From Mucilaginibacter sp. (lineage in GTDB: Bacteria; Bacteroidota; Bacteroidia; Sphingobacteriales; Sphingobacteriaceae): a DNA stretch of 5,529 nucleotides. A model generated the notes under the pieces. That model searched no databases. It was not told the origin of the DNA and saw only the letters and a program-made list of their open reading frames with translations. A program made the position numbers and the translations under genes. Of the stretch, positions 1 to 4,887 are shown piece by piece. The stretch lies in assembly GCA_025934475.1 (NCBI GenBank), contig JAICXZ010000260.1, forward strand, positions 1-5,529, in the 5' to 3' direction. The stretch's first letter is position 1, and each line of letters opens with the position of its first letter.

Positions 1-485
1 ATCGTCAACACGGTGGGAATATGCGATAAGCGGCGATAAGCCTTCGAGTAATACATCATGAACGGGACCAGCCCGGTATGATGATCGTGACAATGGATCA
101 GATCGGGTGATTGCTGCGACCAGGTCATCCAATCCAGGAAAGCAATCTGGTAGGCCAGGAACTGCTCGGTCTCATCCGGGTAACTGTATACATTCTCACG
201 ATCGAGCAGTCCGGGTATCTTTACAAGATATAATTCGAAGCCAAGCTTATTGGTCCGTTCTTTAATTATTTCAAAATAAAAACGTTTTGTGCCGAGGAAG
301 GATGATGCTTCGAACACCAAATCCCATTCGTTTTCCTGCACAAATTTGCGTTCATAAAAGGGCATAGCAACGGCAGCCTGCATACCCATCTGGTTCTGAT
401 ATTTGGGTAGCGCGCCAACAACATCGGCCAAACCGCCAACTTTAGCTACGGGGTAACATTCAGCGCTAAGGTGAAAGATTCTCAT
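1..485 (-). CDS. glgA: Glycogen/starch synthase, N-terminal part (window-edge truncated)
   Basis: Transfers glucose from a nucleotide sugar (ADP-glucose in the bacterial family) to the non-reducing end of an alpha-1,4-glucan, in the cytoplasm, for glycogen storage. The visible 161 residues start MRIFHLSAECYPVAKVGGL and match the N-terminal GT5 domain. The KVGGL loop (residues 15-19), which contacts the nucleotide-sugar phosphates, is followed by ADVVGALP. HCHDHHTGLVP at 131-141 corresponds to the HxHDWxT..vP segment of the family, with HH in place of the usual WQ. The ATG at 485 is chosen because the KxGGL motif then falls at the normal distance from the N-terminus; no strong Shine-Dalgarno precedes it. 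The family is usually about 270 residues longer or more, so the C-terminal Rossmann domain lies beyond position 1. An inverted repeat sits 22 nt upstream. Family assignment is firm; use of ADP-glucose rather than UDP-glucose is inferred. Confidence 0.93.
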   Translation of the reverse strand, partial: MRIFHLSAECYPVAKVGGLADVVGALPKYQNQMGMQAAVAMPFYERKFVQENEWDLVFEASSFLGTKRFYFEIIKERTNKLGFELYLVKIPGLLDRENVYSYPDETEQFLAYQIAFLDWMTWSQQSPDLIHCHDHHTGLVPFMMYYSKAYRRLSHIPTVLT

Positions 486-507
486 TATAGATGATAATTG
501 CGTCAAG

Positions 508-527
508 TTAAGCAAAGAATTGCTTAA
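508..527. repeat. Perfect 8-bp inverted repeat upstream of glgA
   Basis: TTAAGCAA at 508-515 and TTGCTTAA at 520-527 are exact reverse complements separated by the 4-nt loop AGAA. The near edge lies 22 bp from the glgA start codon, so in the glgA transcript it could fold as a tetraloop hairpin in the 5' leader, or as DNA it could be an operator for a dimeric regulator. There is no T-tract after it that would make it a terminator. The symmetry is seen directly; the function is not known. Confidence 0.6.
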
Positions 528-751
528 ATAAACAAGTCATTCGGCTATTATTCTATATAAAAATAAATTTTTATTATTTGTTTAGATTAAATGTGCGTTG
601 ATTTTTAAAATGTGTATGATGATTACGCTTTTTTGCGAAATCGATATTTTTAAGGGAAGATAGGGGTTGGTTTTTGCGAAAGTGTTAATACGGGTGGTTG
701 ATGGGGTTGAATAAGTTAGATTGAGTTGATTAAGGTTACCCAGTTAAATAC

Positions 752-854
752 TCCAATCAAATGATATTCAAGTATCGTCTTATAGGGTAACGACAATCCT
801 ATTCTCAAAACTTTCACCATTTAAATCTTTCGGACTTATGCGGACTTTCGGACT
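752..854. repeat. Mosaic intergenic repeat, copy 1 (downstream of YceI gene)
   Basis: Three short blocks here recur at 4827-4869. They are the 11-mer TCCAATCAAAT (752-762), the 8-mer CTTTCACC (811-818), and a 24-nt block at 826-849 that matches 4827-4850 at 22 of 24 positions, both differences being T to C. The 24-nt block has CGGACT at 831-836 and 841-846, and a further CGGACT follows at 849-854. The block ends 6-7 bp from the TGA of the YceI gene, i.e. immediately 3' of it. All CGGACT units point the same way, so it cannot fold on itself as a simple terminator hairpin. It is probably one member of a genome-wide dispersed intergenic repeat family; that part is inference. Confidence 0.6.
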
Positions 855-860
855 AACCTA

Positions 861-1418
861 TCACAACTGCGCAGTTTCCGTTTTCTTCTGTTCGCAGTCG
901 ATATGAATAATAACCTCGTCCGAAAGTATCATACTTGAACTGCCGACACCAAAGTCAAGCCGGTTGATCTTGAATGAACCTTTAAATTCTTCAGCATTTC
1001 CCTTATTGCTATAGACAAAGGGTATTTCCACCTGTTTCGATCTATCTTTAATCATAAGCATAAACGTGCCTACATAATTGGAGCCGCTTTTATGCCTGAT
1101 CGCGACCGACTTAAGCATCATTCTTGGGTATTTAGTCACATCAAAAAAATCCTCGCTGCGCAGGTGTTCATCGCGCGACGAATTATCAGTATTGATGGTG
1201 CCCACATCTACGGAGGCTTCTATGCCGCTGGCACTTAGATTGGCTGCATTAAAATGAACTTTAGCCACCAGTCCGGCTATAGAACCACCGGTATTGATGC
1301 CCAGGTTCTTGATCTCGAATGTTATCGCCGAACGTGTAACGGTACTCTGCGCGTGAACAACATTAGTGCGTGCAGCCAGAATGATCAAAACAAAAACGAT
1401 TAATTTCTTCATTGACAT
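861..1418 (-). CDS. YceI-family periplasmic lipid/isoprenoid-binding-like protein
   Basis: YceI proteins are secreted lipocalin-like beta-barrels; characterised members bind polyisoprenoid or long-chain amphiphiles. The 185-aa product has a signal peptide (MSMKKLIVFVLIILAA..., likely cut after VHA at about residue 23). The mature part shows the family's features: an opening ITFEIKNLG strand (32-40), VDVGTINTDNSSRDEHLRS (70-88) with the RDxHLRS core, FFDVTKYP (91-98), and the closing LDFGVGSSSMILSDEVIIHI (154-173). Length is normal for the family. It starts 5 bp after the cytochrome c stop, so the two are almost certainly co-transcribed with the cytochrome first. The start is MSM at 1418; the second ATG at 1412 is an equally good alternative. 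A GGAGG (plus-strand 1434-1438) lies 15 nt upstream, rather far for a standard Shine-Dalgarno. Its ligand cannot be told from sequence. Confidence 0.9.
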   Translation of the reverse strand: MSMKKLIVFVLIILAARTNVVHAQSTVTRSAITFEIKNLGINTGGSIAGLVAKVHFNAANLSASGIEASVDVGTINTDNSSRDEHLRSEDFFDVTKYPRMMLKSVAIRHKSGSNYVGTFMLMIKDRSKQVEIPFVYSNKGNAEEFKGSFKINRLDFGVGSSSMILSDEVIIHIDCEQKKTETAQL

Positions 1419-1423
1419 TAAAT

Positions 1424-1906
1424 TTAGTTTCCGCCTCCAGGAGGTGATGCGCCGGGTCCGCCTGGAGGAGGGCCGCCGGGACCATGATGCTCCTCGGGCA
1501 ATTTTAATTCGGGATGGGCCACACCATGATGACAGGTATTACAATTTACCCCGGTAACCGCCATCATATCCAAGCTGTCTTTTTTTGCGCCAAAAAACTT
1601 CTTATTTATTTTACCCATCATCACAAACATGTCGCGTGCTGCCTGTTGTTCAGGTTTAGAGTCGCTTGCAAAATCCATCCGATGTGTTTGCTCATTTTGT
1701 GCATGGCAAAAATTGCAGCGCACGCCGAGCGAAGCAGACCAAACATCCATCTGATGATCGAGAACCCGGTAGGGGATATTTTTAGGAAAAACCTTCAGGT
1801 TTACCAGTTTGGGCTCTTCCCGTTGCTGCGGCAGCGAGGCAGCAACGCTTAAAGCAATCACCGTAATCGCGCCTGCGGCTGTAAAAAGTCGTTTTTTAAA
1901 ATGCAT
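1424..1906 (-). CDS. Secreted diheme c-type cytochrome, reaction-centre cytochrome c subunit-like
   Basis: A likely periplasmic electron carrier. The 160-aa product begins with a hydrophobic signal sequence or N-terminal anchor (about residues 5-24, no lipobox Cys). It has two CXXCH haem-binding motifs: CNFCH at 64-68 and CNTCH at 122-126. The stretch from HQMDVWSASLGVRCNFCH resembles the PF02276 photosynthetic reaction-centre cytochrome subunit family, which also occurs in non-phototrophs. There a Met in the helix before each CXXCH is the distal ligand; candidates are M53, 11 residues before C64, and M93/M96/M97. The C-terminus (141-160) is a Gly/Pro-rich tail, probably disordered. It is the first gene of an operon with the YceI gene. 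The ATG at 1906 has AAGG a few bases upstream. A TATCTTTA (minus strand, 1933-1926) is one base off the Bacteroidota -7 consensus but lacks a clear -33 partner. Haem binding is firm; the redox partner is unknown. Confidence 0.88.
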   Translation of the reverse strand: MHFKKRLFTAAGAITVIALSVAASLPQQREEPKLVNLKVFPKNIPYRVLDHQMDVWSASLGVRCNFCHAQNEQTHRMDFASDSKPEQQAARDMFVMMGKINKKFFGAKKDSLDMMAVTGVNCNTCHHGVAHPELKLPEEHHGPGGPPPGGPGASPPGGGN

Positions 1907-2076
1907 ATGCCTTAGTTGATATTGCTAAAGATAATTGGCCTTGACCTGATTTTTTTTGAATATCGACCCACGTGCAGTGTTTATAGACAAATGGCTGATA
2001 TTTGCCGATGGGATATAATTCGGTTGCAGTAAATGAAAGACCTGTTTGGCTTTAATTGAGAAAATTTAAACTATTG

Positions 2077-2119
2077 GCCAACTGCGGTTTATACGTGAAA
2101 TGAAAATAGTTGGCTTTTT
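2077..2119 (+). promoter_or_regulatory. Inverted repeat plus T-tract in the kinase leader, possible attenuator
   Basis: GCCAACT at 2077-2083 pairs perfectly with AGTTGGC at 2108-2114, and five T residues (2115-2119) follow. On the plus strand this has the order of an intrinsic terminator, 55 bp before the kinase ATG. The loop is long (24 nt) and the 7-bp stem is only moderately stable. The left arm overlaps an 8-bp palindrome TTGGCCAA (2074-2081), so a protein-binding site is an alternative. The repeats are seen directly; regulatory action is speculative. Confidence 0.3.
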
Positions 2120-2174
2120 ATCGTAACCCTGCGTTGGTTCATGCCGTACATTACACCCGAAGGATTGGGTTATA

Positions 2175-4133
2175 ATGCAAAAAGAAACAGCTTTTTTTAT
2201 GCCTGGCCACAACCAGGCGGTGGGAATTGATAAATGGCGGAATGTTCCGGCGTGGTGTGCTGCGGTGGTTATTTCGACAGCGATAATTGTACTACTTGGC
2301 TGGTGCTTTGATATTACTTCATTTAAGGCCTTGCTATCCGATGGTGTTGCCATGACGGTAAACACCGCACATTTGCTTATCCTTGGCGGACTTTGCCTCG
2401 CTTTGTTACACTCCGGATATACTAAGGCTGCGCGTATTCTTCTTGTTGTTTCATTGCTGTTTTCGCTCGTTATTATTTACGAATATGTTTCGGGCGCCGA
2501 TCTTTATATTGATCAATCGCTGTCGCCAGGATATTTCAGCCGGACTGAAGCGGCCCGAATGGGCCGTACACCGCTTTTAATGGCACTTTATACTATTTTG
2601 GGTTCGAGTGCCATGCTGCTTAGCTCCTATAAGCGTTATTACGCATCACAATTTATCGGCACTACACTTATCGTTCTCATTTATATTTCATTGCTCGGTA
2701 CACTGTTCCAATTTTTTGGATTTTACCTGCCGATCGGTCCCGTTGGGCCGGCCTTTCACACAGCAGCTTCGCTGCTGCTGCTGGCATCGGGTATCATTTT
2801 TTTAGAACCGGGCGAAGGCTGGATTACCCTGTTATATCGTCGTGTGGCCCGCAAGGACTTGTTGATATATCTTTTGGGCTACATACTCGCAGCAGCGCCG
2901 CTTTTTGCCGCCATGTACCTGTTCGTGATCCGGAATAGTACAATTGCGCCGGCTTCAGATATGCTGGTGCTGTTCCTGTTAACCATTATTCTAAGTGTGC
3001 CGGTAGTTTACTTCCTTGCACGGTTATTTAACCGCTTAGATGAAGAGGTGCGCGGCGCTCACGAACAACTGAGGATTGCGGTACATGCGTCCGGATCTGG
3101 TGTTTGGCACCTCGATCTGGAGCAGGGTATCCTTTCTCATTCCACGCAGTTTATGCACCTGTTCGCTAATGGCAATAAACCTATTACCACACCCAGGGCA
3201 CTTTGGAACTGTTTCCACGCCGGTGATGCCGAACAGGCAAAAGCCGCTTTTGAACAAGCCATAAATTCAGGTAGACTCGATTTCCAGGCAAGAATTCTAA
3301 CTGAAAACGGCAGGATACGCTGGCTGCAATTTTACGGAGAAACTCAGCGCGACCGCAGCGGAGTGCCGGTAAGATTGCTTGGAACAGTGATGGATATTAC
3401 CGCCCGCAAGGAGCTGGAGCAGCAAAAAGACGAATTTATAAGCGTGGCCAGCCACGAGTTGAAAACGCCGCTCACCTCGCTCAAATCATATGTGCAGCTG
3501 GCTCATATAAAATCAAGGGAAAGGGAGGATCAGGAGATTACCGGAATGCTGGAAAGGGCCGAAACCCAGATCAACAAGATGACGCGTATGATCCGCGATT
3601 TCCTGAATGCCGCACAATCTGAATCGGGCAAAATGGTGCTAAACCGGCAGGAATTTTTTATGGACGACCTGGTTCGCGAGATTATTGCCGATCTCACGGT
3701 AAACAGGAAACGGCAGCAGGTAAGACTGAACAATTGCCCGCCAATAAAAATTTATGCCGACCGGGAAAAGATAGAGCAGGTGCTTGGTAACCTGATAGGT
3801 AATGCCTTAAAATATTCGATCGGAGACGAACCTGTGATTATAACCTGCAGTAATGTGGATAACCGCGTAATGGTGCGGGTGGACGACCGTGGTATAGGTG
3901 TGAGCAATGAAGACAAACTCCATTTATTCGACCGTTTCTTCCGTTCTGAAAATCCAGATTCGCGAACTATTTCAGGCTTTGGTATCGGCCTTTATGTCTC
4001 AGCAGAGATCGTACGACTGCACGGCGGAAACATCGGCGTTGAAAGCGAAATCGGCAAAGGTTCGAGCTTCTGGTTTGATGTGCCTGTTGTAATGCCATCC
4101 GCCAATCCTGTATCGCCGGCGGTTGCTAAGTGA
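2175..4133 (+). CDS. Membrane-bound PAS-domain sensor histidine kinase
   Basis: A 652-aa two-component sensor kinase. Residues about 26-285 form a multi-pass membrane region of roughly eight hydrophobic segments, with YEYVSGADLYIDQ (102-114) in a non-membrane loop. A PAS/PAC domain follows (about 296-412, ending LLGTVMDITARKELEQQ). The HisKA domain has FISVASHELKTPL with phospho-acceptor His427. The HATPase_c domain has the N box NLIGNALKYS (N543), G1 box DDRGIGV (570-576), F box LFDRFFR (584-590) and G2 box GFGIGLYVSAEIVRLHGG (601-618). All kinase motifs are intact and there is no receiver domain, so a separate response regulator is needed; none lies in the window. The ATG at 2175 has AAGGA (2160-2164) ten bases upstream; Met9 at 2199 is an alternative. 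It is transcribed away from the cytochrome c operon. No periplasmic ligand domain is present, so any input is through the membrane segments or PAS; the signal is unknown. Confidence 0.95.
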   Translation: MQKETAFFMPGHNQAVGIDKWRNVPAWCAAVVISTAIIVLLGWCFDITSFKALLSDGVAMTVNTAHLLILGGLCLALLHSGYTKAARILLVVSLLFSLVIIYEYVSGADLYIDQSLSPGYFSRTEAARMGRTPLLMALYTILGSSAMLLSSYKRYYASQFIGTTLIVLIYISLLGTLFQFFGFYLPIGPVGPAFHTAASLLLLASGIIFLEPGEGWITLLYRRVARKDLLIYLLGYILAAAPLFAAMYLFVIRNSTIAPASDMLVLFLLTIILSVPVVYFLARLFNRLDEEVRGAHEQLRIAVHASGSGVWHLDLEQGILSHSTQFMHLFANGNKPITTPRALWNCFHAGDAEQAKAAFEQAINSGRLDFQARILTENGRIRWLQFYGETQRDRSGVPVRLLGTVMDITARKELEQQKDEFISVASHELKTPLTSLKSYVQLAHIKSREREDQEITGMLERAETQINKMTRMIRDFLNAAQSESGKMVLNRQEFFMDDLVREIIADLTVNRKRQQVRLNNCPPIKIYADREKIEQVLGNLIGNALKYSIGDEPVIITCSNVDNRVMVRVDDRGIGVSNEDKLHLFDRFFRSENPDSRTISGFGIGLYVSAEIVRLHGGNIGVESEIGKGSSFWFDVPVVMPSANPVSPAVAK

Positions 4134-4139
4134 TTTTTA

Positions 4140-4167
4140 AGTAGCAGTTGGTGGTGGCAGTAGCAGT
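4140..4167. repeat. 9-bp direct repeat in the convergent kinase/Uma2 spacer
   Basis: AGTAGCAGT occurs at 4140-4148 and again at 4159-4167, a spacing of 19 nt, within a G/T-rich run just after the kinase stop codon. The 79-bp spacer separates two convergent genes and shows no convincing terminator: the only visible pairing is GTTGG (4146-4150) with CCAAC (4176-4180), with a long loop and no T-tract. This may be simple low-complexity sequence. Confidence 0.4.
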
Positions 4168-4212
4168 CGGTTAGCCCAACAATCGGAGTCGTTATCGTTC
4201 CCCATTCGCATT

Positions 4213-4764
4213 TCAGAAATTAACATCGAGATTCAGTACAGAAGATCGGAGGAGTCCTGTCTCTTCATAAGTTTGGGTGTATGCACCTGATGAATTCAAC
4301 GTCAGCAAGGTAACTTGCCTGTTGTCGGGGTCTATCATGAAATATTCTTTTATCCCGGCCTGCTCATACAGCGATCGCTTCTTTTGAGTGTCGTAATTGC
4401 GGTTGCGGGACAGTATCTCAATAACGATATCAGGAGCGCCATAAATGCCGTCTGATTTTATCTTATCTAAGCTTTCATTTAACAAAACAATCAGATCCGG
4501 CTGCACCACAGACTCTTTGCCTTCCAGGTATACATCAATAGGCGCTGGTATGACTTTCCCCTTGTTTGACTCTTTCAGAAAGGTGTAAAGCAATGCATGC
4601 AGGTCCGATAACAATAATTGATGAGAAGGTGTAGGCGATGGTGACATGGATAGTTCATTAAAAATAACTTCACAGCGTGTCCCTTCAGGCAACATACGAT
4701 AAATATCGACCGCCGTTGCCGGGATTTCCTTTATTACATTTTGATATTTATGCTGCTTATCCAT
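4213..4764 (-). CDS. Uma2-family (DUF820) PD-(D/E)XK endonuclease-like protein
   Basis: A restriction-endonuclease-fold protein of the Uma2/DUF820 family (PF05685); cellular role and substrate are poorly known. The 183-aa product shows the family signature in order: PEGTRCEVIFNELSMSPSPTPSH (26-48), VVQPDLIVLL (86-95) with putative catalytic Asp90, then GAPDIVIEILS (109-119) with Glu116, a basic KKR (128-130), and the closing YEQAGIKEYFMIDP (133-146). Length is typical, and the acidic residues expected of the nuclease core are present, so it looks intact. I start it at ATG 4764; an in-frame GTG at 4770 would add two residues (MV) and is less likely. A TATATTTG element sits 28 bp upstream, so it may be transcribed separately from polA, which ends 123 bp upstream on the same strand. 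Family membership is firm; nuclease activity is inferred from the fold. Confidence 0.88.
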   Translation of the reverse strand: MDKQHKYQNVIKEIPATAVDIYRMLPEGTRCEVIFNELSMSPSPTPSHQLLLSDLHALLYTFLKESNKGKVIPAPIDVYLEGKESVVQPDLIVLLNESLDKIKSDGIYGAPDIVIEILSRNRNYDTQKKRSLYEQAGIKEYFMIDPDNRQVTLLTLNSSGAYTQTYEETGLLRSSVLNLDVNF

Positions 4765-4791
4765 AACCACTTAAACGCGTTACTAACTGAA

Positions 4792-4799
4792 CAAATATA
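4792..4799 (-). promoter_or_regulatory. Candidate Bacteroidota -7 element for the Uma2 gene
   Basis: On the minus strand this reads TATATTTG, an exact match to the Bacteroidota housekeeping -7 consensus TAnnTTTG. It lies 27 bp before the ATG at 4764, which would give a leader of about 20 nt. No clear TTTG-type -33 element is present at the expected distance upstream, so the call rests on the -7 box alone. Confidence 0.4.
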
Positions 4800-4826
4800 C
4801 GCAAAATGGATTTATACCCTTGATAG

Positions 4827-4869
4827 TCTTTCGGACTCACGCGGACTTTCCAATCAAATACCTTTCACC
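4827..4869. repeat. Mosaic intergenic repeat, copy 2 (downstream of polA)
   Basis: The block 4827-4850 matches 826-849 at 22 of 24 positions. It is directly followed by TCCAATCAAAT (4849-4859, sharing two bases) and CTTTCACC (4862-4869), both also found near copy 1 but there placed before the 24-nt block and spread over 100 bp. As with copy 1, it sits 3' of a minus-strand gene, 18 bp past the polA stop. The same blocks in a different order and spacing suggest a modular dispersed repeat rather than a simple duplication. Confidence 0.6.
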
Positions 4870-4887
4870 TTTTCCCCCTTAACCTAA

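Larger units (their letters stand above)
486..860. other. Intergenic spacer between glgA and the YceI gene
   Basis: This 375-bp AT-rich spacer holds no supportable gene; the ORFs I looked at are very short (for example, an ATG at 618 stops after 14 codons). Because both flanking genes are on the minus strand, it contains the glgA promoter region and the 3' end of the cytochrome c/YceI transcript. Contents in order: an inverted repeat (508-527), an A/T-only-like stretch around 552-590, a strand-asymmetric block at 643-738 with only two C residues in 96 bases, and short repeats shared with the polA downstream region (752-762, 811-818, 826-849). No TAnnTTTG -7 element for glgA could be found with confidence. 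Confidence 0.7.

Noticed and set aside
826..854. CGGACT units considered as a CRISPR or tandem regulatory array
   Set aside because: Only three very short units, with spacings of 4 and 2 nt and no spacers of CRISPR length; no cas gene is present.
1366..1852. Plus-strand open frames at 1366-1557 and 1514-1852 opposite the YceI and cytochrome c genes
   Set aside because: They lie antisense to well-supported genes with clear family motifs and their products show no recognisable domain; they are open by chance.
1941..2060. Kinase promoter candidates (GATATTTG near 1997-2004; TTTG at 2045-2048)
   Set aside because: Each has a mismatch to TAnnTTTG or lacks a properly spaced partner element, so neither could be called with confidence.
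2066..2365. Minus-strand 99-codon open frame overlapping the kinase start
   Set aside because: Its product has no recognisable motif and half of it is antisense to the kinase N-terminus; the rest is spacer.
2383..4092. Several 61-73 codon frames on both strands inside the kinase gene
   Set aside because: All fall within a continuous, motif-complete 652-residue kinase and look like alternative-frame shadows.
4850..4887. Rho-independent terminator after polA
   Set aside because: The stretch is purine-rich on the transcript strand, with no inverted repeat followed by T residues.
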